The notes beneath the pieces are model-generated. The model saw only the letters and a program-made list of their open reading frames with translations. It made no database searches and was not told where the DNA came from. This document shows, in pieces, positions 13,001-23,619 of a stretch of 64,000 bases of DNA. The first letter of the stretch is position 1. Each line of letters opens with the position of its first letter. Both the position numbers and the translations under genes were made by a program. The stretch comes from Morchella semilibera (lineage: Eukaryota; Ascomycota; Pezizomycetes; Pezizales; Morchellaceae), in NCBI GenBank assembly GCA_009192285.1, contig CM018609.1:186001-250000 (forward strand). Direction: 5' to 3'.

Positions 13001-15850
13001 GGTTGTTCATTATCCGAGTCTTTTGTTCTCAACAAACATAGTCTGGGGTTACCCTAGCTTCAGCGATACAAAGCCTTCAACAGATGTATGGCTCAATAAA
13101 ACCCATCAATCTAAAAAGAAAGGTCAAAGGAAAAGGAAGAGGGGGAGGGGGGCGGGTTTGGTTCATGCCCCTCACCTACACCCTCGGACGTTCGTTCCCT
13201 CTGCGGGATGTGCGCCGGCGAGAAAGCTAAATCGGCGATCATTTGTGGATTTTATATAAATATCAGACACGAGAGGGTTATCATGAGTTCCCAGTAGCAG
13301 GAGGGTGGCCGGCAATAATTGACGCCGGGGTTGCGGGGACAGGTGTTGATACGCCCTTTGGAGGCGGTGAATAGCTGGCTTTCTAGCCGCCATGCTACAG
13401 ATCTTTCTGTCTTCTGTGTGCGCGGAGGAGAGAAGGATGTGCTGCACACAACAGGTCCAGTTCCGAACAATTGTAAGCTTAGGGGGTGAAGGGGCGTAGG
13501 GTATATGCTGCGTGGGGGCGGAGTGTATTATTTGCTGAGGGGCTCTGGGCTAGCAATTATCAGAACACCGTCTCCAAGCACTGAGGCATCAATATAGCAC
13601 GATATCTGTAGTGTAATACCTATTTAGTATCTAGATACTACGGACCTGTGAGTTGTCAACATTGATTGATGTGTGGCTGAGACCTAGTAACATATGACGC
13701 GGAATCCCGCTTATATTCTAACGTATTGCACTTCCGGGAAGGCCAAGTAATACCGTACCTCGGGCTAGGATAGAAAGCATATTACTGCTCTGTGCGGCAA
13801 TATATGAAATAGACCAATTAGCCTAGAACGTAAATTAAATGAGGTTGGAAAATAGGAGAGCCTAGAAATGCTACGGGTCTTCTAGAGCAACGGCCGTAGC
13901 CGAATGGGGTTCTTTACAAATCAATCAAGGTATAAACTACTCACCTAGCACATCATTTTAAGTAGCGTTCATGCTCATTCGTTACTGTCGAACCCAAATG
14001 CATAGTGGTAAATTGCGTCATCGAAAATCACTTGCTTCGTTGATCGATACATTGTTGTGATCTGTGTTGCCTCCGAGTACCGTCTACCTCTGTCCCTAGG
14101 GCCAACACACACACACGTTTAATATCTAATATCGGTATATAAGACAGCTCTCTTGTCCTGTAGTTAGTCGAACAACAAAGCCTCGTCCTGTCCAGTCCTG
14201 TAATCTACAGCGAGACTGGAATAGATATTGGGGACATACCAGCTTTCCTACGCTTCCGGCGAGATTTGAACTTAAATGATGTGCTCGGGTGACGGAAGTT
14301 CAGTGAAACCGATCATTACATCAAAGATCAGACCCGGTGTAAAACCGTACGTATAGTAATGGTTCTCGCGTCTGATAGGGGGTGGATGTATGAATAAACG
14401 ATGTAGATCCCTTAGGGGTTGAATAACATGTAGAAATTGTATGGAGCGAGTATTTAGCCGAAGGTAGTCGCTGAGCTCTCGGAGCAAATTTAGGGGGCGC
14501 CGGTTGGACTAGAAGTGTGAAACAGGTAGCTGTTAGTCACTGTTATGAAAAGGAGCTGATCTTAGTCGAAGTATAACGCGCCCTCTCGTTCACCATGACC
14601 AACTCCGCAGTATTCCACTCACCGACAGGCCTATTCGCAAACAAATGCAACGTGCGGGATTTGCCCCCACCACAGTAACACCCACCCCTCCCTTTCCTCC
14701 CTATCGCGGCGGGGTATGTCAAGGGTAACGTGACGTAACCAAAAAAAAAAAGAAAGAGCCGCGTTGTTCCATTAGAGAGAGAGATCTGCCCGGTGGGGCT
14801 AAAGGACAGCTGGGGGATCCTTGAGCGAGAGATAACTTATCGTGGGGTTTGTTGTGTTCCCGGAGGGCGTACGAGTGCGAGACTCATCGATATCAGTCCG
14901 GGCCTGGCTACAGTATCTATTTAGAGTTATTAGCGGGGTCTAGTCGATAATGGTTTAGCGGTGGATCGGACAAGAAAGCAGAAGACATGAAACCCCCCCC
15001 CCCCGGTCGCTTTGGCTGGCGAATATATGGGCGATTCTTCGTTCCTAGTGGAACTGGCTTGGTACTTGACCAGGTGGAGACTGGATTATCCATCGTGGTA
15101 GCGTTGAGGTGTGCTAGAGGTAACCCAGGGCTACATTAATCAAATGTGAATGACTTGTGGTCTTTCCTGTATTTTGATTGGGGGGTGGGGAGGCAGCGCA
15201 CCAGAGAGAGAGAGAGCTACCATGAAGGTGTGCATACACAGTGTAAGTAGTGGGAATAGGGAGGAGAATGAACGTACTGTAGAAGGGTGTGCAAGCCCGC
15301 GCGATTAAGGGGAAGGGGTGGGGTGTATTTTCGGCGCGTGACGCGGTGGTGAATGTGAGGAGCCTGAATTTGGTATAGGGAGGAATAACACGAAAGTTTG
15401 GATGCCGTTTAAAACCGAATACAGTATCACATGTGCTTATAGGAAGTAGGTTAGCAGGAACATCATCTCCCATCAAATATTTGTAAGTATGTATATATTC
15501 TAATTTGATAGGAACAGATACTTAGAAAGAAGGGCTATGGGCGATACGTGTACAAAGATTGTAGGCCATCGTTCAACCAAGCCTTGTACCATTGTATTGA
15601 CATAGAAGTTTTCTTTTGGGGGCTCGCCCGGTGAATGGTGGGCTTGGGACAGTGAGCGCCGGGTCGGCTATGTACGTGTAGTGTTGAGGAGGTTTGAGTT
15701 TTCTAATTGCCGGGGGGGGGGGGGGAATTTCGCCACTCCATGCGCAGTTGGCGCAGGGGAGGGGCGGTTAGCATAACCTACGTTGCATGCATGTATGAAG
15801 TATCAATTAATCAATCAATCAAGTCTTGTATCACGTAGTGTGGGATTTAC
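10010..15850. other. Gene-poor stretch, no supported gene
   Basis: The longest frames (136 codons at 10192, 120 codons on the minus strand at 15476) have no recognisable domain or splice-linked partner and look accidental. Long G or C runs lie near 11657, 14993 and 15711. ACATGTAC-type palindromes recur near 11931. No transposon coding sequence was recognised. Confidence 0.55.
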
Positions 15851-15854
15851 ACAA

Positions 15855-15871
15855 CGAGTGACATCTTATGA
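15855..15871 (+). repeat. Dispersed 17-bp motif, copy 4
   Basis: CGAGTGACATCTTATGA. Upstream GCATGTATGAAGTATCA and ATCAATCAATCAAG segments are shared with the repeat around copy 2. Confidence 0.65.
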
Positions 15872-16587
15872 CTCGATATCTTTGGTCTGATTCACTCCAT
15901 ATTGTACCTAGGGGTACCGGAAAGTGATGCAACGACTCGACTTACCACTCACAATTTCAACCACATGCAGCCCAATTGTAACAACAATATATGGTATACA
16001 GAGTAAACAGATCAGTAAAAAGAATTCATCAATCATATTTATATAAAAGAAATCAAGGTGGTTGTGAATTTACCAAGGCCCCACCTAACAGTGCAATCTC
16101 AAGCCGTTGCACCACTTTTAGAGACCCCTGGGTACACCGTTACTATTCCTTGGGGATTAATTAAGTAGACAGGTAGGTCACAGCTGACATTTTAATGTCC
16201 AAAGCCCTTGTGGGACCAATCCATATGTACGTTAAAATGACGTTCGGACACGATGAAACACGTTACTATCCACAAGGAAATATACTACAAGCTTCCAAGC
16301 GATATAACGCGCGAAGAACGGCTAATTATCTCGATAACAGTATACCTTATATTTTTTACAGTATCTTAGTCGGCATAATATAGGATTGTGGGAGCGCCTG
16401 GTCGCGCGTAGTCATTACTCCTTGTTACACCCCTAATTTTTTTTAGCCCTAGGAGTGGGTCACCTCCATTCTCTGAACAGCAAACCGCACCACCCACTTA
16501 ATACACTGAAACCAAGGCCCATTGGCTCTTGGCATGGCGTAGAGGACTTGATTCTACCCCGGATAATCTTCCAATCCTACGTCACCC

Positions 16588-16850
16588 CCTCACAACCTAT
16601 ATCGCGGTATTTTTTTCATCAGTCGTTCGAATTTTTTTTATCTCAATATCCCCGCACTCTACCCCTACATTAACTCCTCTTACCTCCTCACAACCTATAT
16701 TGCAATATTTTTTCCATCAGTCGTTCGAAAAAATATTTATCTCAATATTCCCACACTCTATACCTACATCACCTCCTCTCACCTCCTCACAACCTATCTT
16801 ACAAGATTTGTTTCTTCAAACGTTTGAAAATATTTATTTCAATATTCTCA
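16588..16850. repeat. Tandem repeat, 98-99 bp unit, about 2.6 copies
   Basis: CACAACCTAT recurs at 16591, 16689 and 16788. Each is followed by a (C)AATATTTTTTCCATCAG-like segment, a GTTCGAA/GTTTGAAA block, a T-rich ATCTCAATATTC block and a CACTC...ACCTCCT block. The array ends about 40 bp before the start codon at 16892, so it lies in the 5' leader or promoter of that gene. Confidence 0.8.
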
Positions 16851-16891
16851 ATAGTTATCTTACTATAACCTCTTAACTGATCTACTACAAT

Positions 16892-19800
16892 ATGTCCTCG
16901 CCTACTGAGGCTGTACCCGCGGAGCACCCACACATTCCTGCAGGACATGAAATAGTTGAACTTCGAACTCCATCCCCATCAGGCATTTCCTTTCTTACTG
17001 AATCCCCCTTTACCTCTTCTCCCTTTCAATCTTCTCCGCTGGGACCATTTGATACATCAGCATTTGTCGGAATCTCAGAAATTCGGGAAAGGATACTTGA
17101 AGGAGTGCAAGAAATAAGAATCGAGGTTCAAAGAATCAACCAAAGATCCTCTAGGAGAGATAGCTACAATAGGGCAAGGGAAGAATACCGGGACCGCCGG
17201 GACAGATTCAGATGGTCTTTGAAGACCATACTGGAGGACGACATCGTTAGAATCTGGCCCAGTGGGCCACGTTTTGTAAGGGTCAATTTCCAACTCAAGA
17301 TGTTTTTGACAGGTAACAAGGCCTGTCGACATGATATTGAAGCCGTCAAAGCGATTAGCCAAAGGATCGAGGCGGTTTTCAAGGATATCACTAGCAAAGA
17401 CTCTCGTGATATGGTCCTTCTCCTTGTGAAACAAGCTCGTATGGATAGACAGGTAAGAACTCACAAAGACATGTTACCGTTTCCAACTTCAATATTTGAT
17501 TCTAATCGTATACCTTGAATTTAGAGACCAGTCGTGTTGGATGATAACGCAAAAACGGTCGAGCTGGAGATTGAGAATGCCGTGAGTACAAAAATGACCC
17601 CCCACCCTATCTTCGTGAAGGAGTTCCCGGTAACTAATAAAATATTAATAGGGTTTCGATATTACCGGTGTGAATGCAGCTCGCGGCCAATTCTGCATTA
17701 CTCTTACTAAAAAGGTATCACTCAGATCTTGTAGTTTGTTTTTTCTTGCCTTTTTTTTTCTATCTATGGGATCTAACAAATTCTCTAGAAAAAGCCACCG
17801 CAAACTTCAAAGAGGCGGACATCAATCAGAAGCAAGAGAATAGATAATGACCGTATGGTTCATGCCAGATTTGGACCAGTCGAATCCGCTGTTAGTCCCT
17901 GTGGGAGTAAAACCATTTGTCGGGTCGGTGGGTTAAAGATCATGGGAGAGCTGATTTGCTGTTCCGCGCAAACCGGGACCGAGGCCAACGCACAGGCTTC
18001 TACCACTGGTGTCCTCAGGTCCCTTGGACAACATGTTGTTGATCACAAGGGTAAGACTCTTAGTAAGACCACCGCCGCAGAAGGTTCGCAAGGACCTGTA
18101 TCTCAAGTCTCTGGATTAGCAGAACCTGTCGCTGCCGAGCCACAGGGAGACGGCATTGGCTCTTCTGCCTTTAGGTCAAGTAGATCTAGACGTCAAAGTG
18201 GTTTTGCCACTAGACTTTATGAACCTCCAGAGGACGGGCTTTCGGTTAATGCTCAAGATACTATCACCTACACTTCAAGCACCGCTCCATCCGCAGAATC
18301 TGAATCGAACATGTCAGGTTCCCCAAAATTACCAGATTTAATTCCATTAAGCCCAAATCTTGAGAGGTTCCCATTCTTTGAGACTTACCAGGAAGAAGCG
18401 GCGGCCCAGAGTGTTACTCCCTTAGTTCCACAGCAGGATTGTGGAGTCGGCTCCAAGGCCAGTGAATCAACGCAGTCACAGGAAACCGAGACTCTCACTG
18501 CAAGGCAGGAAGAGAAGCTTCCTCAGAGAGGCACATCCATTGAAGGACATTCACTAGGCTCTGAAGGAGTTGCCAATTCCAGGGGCAAAGTTAGCTTCGC
18601 AGGAGATCCAACCTCTAGCTATCATAGTGAGCACGAGAGTAATTCAGAACCCGAACTTCCAAAGCTGCTATCACCTATTATCTACGGAGGAAAATCATCT
18701 AAATCCTTGGAAGAGATCCTTGCGGAAATTGATGATTCCAACAGAGACTTCCAGCGGTGCATTTCTCAGAATTTGAAGGCGCCTCACTCGGCGAGCACAG
18801 ACGGTGCCTCAACAAACCCTCAAGAGGAAATGGGGATGCCATTCTCCTCACTACGGAGAAATGTGCTTGCTCAAGATACTCAGCAGAGTATCGCGTCTTT
18901 CGCAACCGTTAATAAATCCACAAATAATAAATCCACAAATGATGCAAATACTTATATCTCAAGACCTCCGGTGATTGGCGTAAGAACTTCCTCCATAGGT
19001 AAAGGAAAAGCAGTGGATAGAAGCTTTGCCGGTGACACTAGAGGTGATTTCTTCGAGCATCCTTTGGGGAGCCCTTTATATAAAGAGGTCATGACTCGTG
19101 TAGCGGCTCATGATAGATCTATGAACAAGAATTTGGCGAAGGCAGTTTCAACCAACCGCCCCGCAATCAACAAATCAAGCTCCTCGAACGTTCAGACTAA
19201 GAGCGACAATACAGAGCAAGATGGCAAAGAGGGCAGTTTACGCCAGATTACACAGCAGAACTCTCCAATGGGTATACTTGGATCAGCAATGCAGCTGGTT
19301 GCCGATACCTTTGGCATTTGCCGCCATTCCTCTGAACGAAATGTGAGAGGTTCTACTAAGGAGGATAAGCCAAAGACAGCAAAAAAGCCATCTTCCCTAA
19401 TCCTCTCCACTATTTCCCCGATAGCTCTCACCAAGCAACTTCTCGCTATCGTTGGCTCAGGCACTAAGAAGGGAGGGTTGATTTCGTCAGGTGTACTCCC
19501 TGATAAAGGCAGCGTTGACAACCCTTCCCACGAATTAGGGCCTAATTCTGAAGAAAGAATGTCCAAAAAACGGACTCGGAGCATGGTGGATGATAGTTCC
19601 CCAACTGCACCCAATTTAGTTCTAGTTACCTACCACGGATCACCAATCCTCAGTAGCCATCAAGTCAAAAAGCCACGCCTCAATAAGCCTACCGATTCTC
19701 GAGCACATGCTGCCCACAACTATATCATGGGCAGGCAGTTTAGGCCTAACGGCTTCCTTCGAGACTCAACCAGAGCCCATCCCCAACTTCCGGATGGTCC

Positions 19801-20161
19801 GGAGGACCCATTCATGAGCTCGGGGTCTAGCGCGAATACTGCCAACCGTCGCTCGTTCTTCCTCAAAAGGATGAGAAAACATAACTCGAACGCCGGCGAC
19901 CGTCGGCCCAGGCAACAACTCCCGGAAATGTTTACCCAGGGAGGCCGCATCCATGCAAATACTACCGAGGAGGAAGCTAGAACCTCCCAACACCCTACTA
20001 CCGTTCAGACCGATGGCTCTGAGGGTCCGTCTACTGCCCATGCCGGAATTACTACTACGAGCACTACAACCCATGGTCAACACATCGGAGGGAGAAGAAT
20101 CTTGGCCCCAAAGAAACAACGGGCTACGGGCTCGAAGTTTGCTAGGAAATTTATGATTTGA
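16892..20161 (+). CDS. Disordered basic protein, four exons, 1017 aa
   Basis: Exons are 16892-17452, 17525-17581, 17652-17714 and 17789-20161. All three introns are phase 0, with GTAAGA, GTGAGT and GTATCA donors and TAG acceptors, and the joined frame stays open to the TGA at 20159. Residues 61-125 form a charged helical segment rich in Glu and Arg (EIRERILEGVQEIRIEV) that could be a coiled coil. The spliced junction at about 225-247 is a lysine/arginine cluster (KKKPPQTSKRR) suggesting nuclear import. The rest, about 750 residues, is Ser/Thr/Pro/Gln-rich and probably disordered, with an NKSTNNKSTN repeat and further basic clusters (KKRTRSM, KKQRATGSK) towards the end. No catalytic domain was recognised, so function is unknown. 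A nuclear scaffold or chromatin-associated role is only inference. The gene stands alone, with a 98-bp tandem repeat just upstream. Confidence 0.8.
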
Positions 20162-21600
20162 TCGTTGAAGTTTAATTCAACAAGAAAGGGTATCTTACCC
20201 AAGTCTCAAGGAGACGAGAGTTTGCAGGAAGGTGGCCATATGGTTAGATTTGTTTGTATCTTGATGTTGCAATTGTGCTGGCAGAAGTGGGGTTTTTTGG
20301 CTCCCCGGCGTGGGATGCCTTGCATATGGGGGAGAACTGTGGTATCAGAACATGTCGTTTCTTCGTTTGTCTTTTAACTGTTGGGGTTGATGTACTGGTT
20401 TTAAGTGAGACTGGTAGTGGGAGAATCTGATTCAAGAAAGACGAAAGGAATAGGGATATTGTGATGATATCAATGGGCGTTATTAGTCGCTACAATAAGG
20501 AATTCTTTGCAGATTATTAACAGGTGCTTTTTCCTTGCCACATCTGCGCACAAATATTTAGTGAGATAGTATAAAGTTTCGTCTAAACTGAGCTTGTGAC
20601 CTAGAGAAACACCGATATCGATACAGCTTACTACTCGCGCTACTATCATCATGTATTCCTTCCTGATCTCTTTCTACATGCCCAATTCCGCTCCCTGGCG
20701 CTGTCTTGCACATTGACCGCAAGGGATAAATCTTAAGCACCGTGGCCAACTATGATTACAAGTACTAGTACTATCTACGGGCTACATACAAATCAAATGC
20801 CGACAGTTTAATCCAATTAACACCTATCCAGCCGTGAGCTCACAAGACCCGTAGTAGTGATCATGATACGCTCGGGACAACCTCTCCTAAGGGTATAGTA
20901 GATATCCGTTAGCATGGATAATGGAGGACTATAGTAGTCCCTAGTCTCAGCACTGCCCTGCAAGGCCCGAGCTACATGAGCAGCAGAGTAGAGGGTGGGC
21001 TCGAGTAAGCGCGCGCGGATCATGCCAATACCGCCCAAAATCGAAATCGGGGTTGTGGCATAAATGGCTCGAGTGCAACTTATGAACGTGCCCGTAGAGT
21101 ACCCGCCGGATGTGACAGTCGCATATCTATGCGTGGTGCGAGGCACTATGGCTGGCCGCCCGGGACCGGAGCGGGGAATCAATATACAATTAGAAAGAAA
21201 GACAAGAAAGAGAAGAAAGCGAGAAAGAAACAACCGCCACGGACGGAGAAGGGGATGGAAAAGGCGTTAGACACCTGGGAGCAATGGGTGGACAGATCTA
21301 GAGTGGTGACGTACGCGTGGGGGGCGAAGCAGATGAAGAAGAGATCAAAGATCACGATTGAATCAGGAAGGAATCGCCTGCAGCTGTAATGAAGTGAAGC
21401 AAGAATGGAGCGGTCGCTGGGCTATTTGTTTTTGCTTAGGCTGTTGTGCTCTGGTTTGTTCTGGTGGTTGTTCTGCTTTGGGGGCGGTGGGAGGAGGAGT
21501 TCTGGGGCGGTACTGCGGTGTTGGCGGGGCTGGGGGGATACATATAGCTAGAGGTTAATGAATCAAACCAGGAGGAAAAAAAGAAAGAAAAAAGAATTTT
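20162..21600. other. Intergenic stretch, no supported gene
   Basis: Probable 3' end of the preceding gene, followed by non-coding DNA. Frames on either strand are short and lack domain features. Confidence 0.55.
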
Positions 21601-21900
21601 AATGTCGCCGAGTGACACCCCATGAGCCAAGGCACGAGCCAATATCAGTAGTAGCAACAACCGCTCCACCCTCACAAAAGCCCACTAGCTCTACTGGTAC
21701 GAAAAGAAGAAGAAAGAAAAAAAAGGAAAAAAAGTGAAAAAAACTCAAAACCCCACCGAGTGACACCCCATGATCCAAGACACGAACACGTACCAGCGGC
21801 TAGCAACAACCCCACAAAAGTCCATCCACCTCGGTACGAAAACAAAAAACAAAAAAACAAAACTAAAAACAACCCCACCGAGTGACAGCCCGTGACCCCG
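21595..21900 (+). repeat. Tandem repeat headed by motif copies 5, 6 and 7
   Basis: Three units begin with CGAGTGACACCCCATGA at 21609, the same sequence at 21757 and CGAGTGACAGCCCGTGA at 21879 (spacing 148 and 122 bp). Each of the first two is followed by CCAAGRCACGARC, AGCAACAACC, CACAAAAG, a CCACCT/CCACTAG segment, GGTACGAAAA and a long A-rich tract before the next motif. The A-rich tracts account for most of the length difference. Confidence 0.75.
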
Positions 21901-22068
21901 CCAAGCCGCCATGGGCATAACCATCCAGCTAGCAGACCCGGAAACGTGGGCCTACATTACCCCGACTGAATGCCCAACAGACTTTACTCCCGGTCTCTTC
22001 CTACGCGCTGTGGCACGTAGCTCATCTTTACAACCTGACTGCTGCGGACGGCCAGGGCGGCCAGGATC

Positions 22069-22168
22069 CGAGTGATGCCCCGTGACGCAACAAACAGCAA
22101 CTACATGTACTCCACCGGACAACGCTGGCCCCGGCCGTCCGGGTTACGGTGCGAGTGATATCTCGTGC
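22069..22168 (+). repeat. Dispersed 17-bp motif, copies 8 and 9
   Basis: CGAGTGATGCCCCGTGA at 22069-22085 and CGAGTGATATCTCGTGC at 22152-22168, both on the plus strand, 83 bp apart. The sequence between them is GC-rich and unrelated to the tandem unit just upstream. Confidence 0.65.
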
Positions 22169-22539
22169 GTGAGATATCTGACGACCGATGACCCTCTTCA
22201 TGCACAGTCGGTCTAGCCGGAAGGGGGTGGAGTCTAGAGCTGCCGCTCGTGATATGTGCGCGCAGCGCTATAGAAACACTTCTCACGCTTCATCACAGTA
22301 GCACCTGCGTTATGGTATTGTATATATTACTACTATTACTACTACTTGTTAACAATAAGTAAGGAATATCATTATAAAATACAAACAAAAAAGGAAAAAA
22401 AAAAATAAGAGATCAAACGCACCATCCACCCCCCCTCACAGCCACTACAACGACGCCCCCCTCCTCACCGGCGTCCTCCCAACGCCGCCGCCCTCCGCCC
22501 CCACACGACAGAGCCCACCAGCACCGACACTCACGCCCC

Positions 22540-23435
22540 TCACCGGCCTCGGGATCCTCGACGCCGGCGCCCTCCTCTCGCCCTACACCAATCAGTCAGC
22601 CCACGCCACGCCCGCACCACACCAACAGCCAAACTCACCCCCTTGCCAAAAAACGCCAACCGCCGCTGCACCATCTCCGCGGCCGCCCCTCGCAGAACGG
22701 ATCGCCCTGACCCACCCCCGCCGCGGCCCTCTCCCGCCGAGTGCGGTAGCGGAACCTCCTGTCAAAGACATACTCGCCGGGCCTGCCGCCAGCGGGCGCG
22801 ACCAGCGCACCCTCGGCCACCGGCGACCCGCAGGCCAGTACCGCCACGGGCCGGTGCCGGCGGCGGGGCGGCGCCGCGGGTAGCGGTGGGGGGGAGCGCG
22901 CGGACTCCGCCTCCGCCTCGAGCTGGGAGAAGATGTCGCCGGGGGAGGTCCACAGTGCGTAGACCTGGCTTGGGGGCGTGGTGGGCGCGGCGGGCGCAAA
23001 CGTTATTGTCTGTGATGTGACGGTGACGGTCGGGGGCGGGGTGTCCTGGGCTTGTTAGTGGTGGTGCGTGGGTGGGGAGGGGGGGGGGTACGTTGATGAC
23101 TAGCACTGTTGCGATGCGCTTACACAGGTCTGCGAGCTCTGTGTCGGGGTTTGCGGCCTGCGGTGTGTTAGTTAGTCATGGAGAGAGTGCCAGCGGGGAG
23201 AGGGGCTTACAGTGTCGCTGTTGAAGACGGCGGCCACCATGTGTGCCTGCTCTGCTGTGACGCCGAGGAGCAGCGCGGAGAGGGAGCGCTGGGTCTGCGC
23301 GTTTGAGGCGAAGCGGACGCTGGTGATGAGGGTGTGTTCGGCGGCTTCGGGGATCGCGGGCATGGGGTGCGTCCAGCTGGGGGCGTAGTGGGCGTAGTGG
23401 AGGCGGGGGTCGCGCGGGAAGGTTGCGGTCGGCAT
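22540..23435 (-). CDS. GC-rich spliced gene, hypothetical protein of about 233-246 aa
   Basis: Exon 1 is 23435-23211, exon 2 23157-23092 and exon 3 starts at 23045. The introns are 53 nt (GTAAGC, CTAACTAAC branch, CGCAG) and 46 nt (GTACCC, CACTAAC branch, CCCAG), both phase 0. Exon 3 can run to a TGA at 22635 (233 aa) or splice again at a GTGAGT (22638-22583) and end at 22540 (246 aa). The N-terminal 75 residues start MPTATFPRDPRLHYAHYAPS and continue as an Ala/Leu-rich helical region. The middle is Pro/Thr-rich, and the C-terminal third is Arg/Gly-rich (DRRFRYRTRRERAAAG). The coding strand is much more GC-rich than the flanks. I do not recognise the family. The branch sites and frame continuity are the main support; the 3' end is uncertain. 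Confidence 0.6.
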
Positions 23436-23576
23436 GGTGGTGGTGGTGGTGGGTGATGGAGGTGTGGTGGTGGGATTGTGGTAAGGGTGTGCGTGGTGCA
23501 GGGTTCACGTTGCGGGTGGGGAGGGTGCCGGGTGCTGAGTCGGCGGGGGGACGGGGTTGTTTGTGTATGTACGTCC

Positions 23577-23593
23577 TCACAGGTGATCACTCG
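23577..23593 (-). repeat. Dispersed 17-bp motif, copy 10
   Basis: On the plus strand TCACAGGTGATCACTCG, followed by GTGCAGG. It lies about 140 bp upstream of the start codon of the GC-rich gene. Confidence 0.65.
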
Positions 23594-23619
23594 GTGCAGG
23601 AAGTGCTGGAGTAGGGAAC

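Noticed and set aside
1-16500. Possible old retroelement or other virus-like remains in the gene-poor part
   Set aside because: No reverse transcriptase, integrase, capsid or long terminal repeat could be recognised by eye, so none is claimed.
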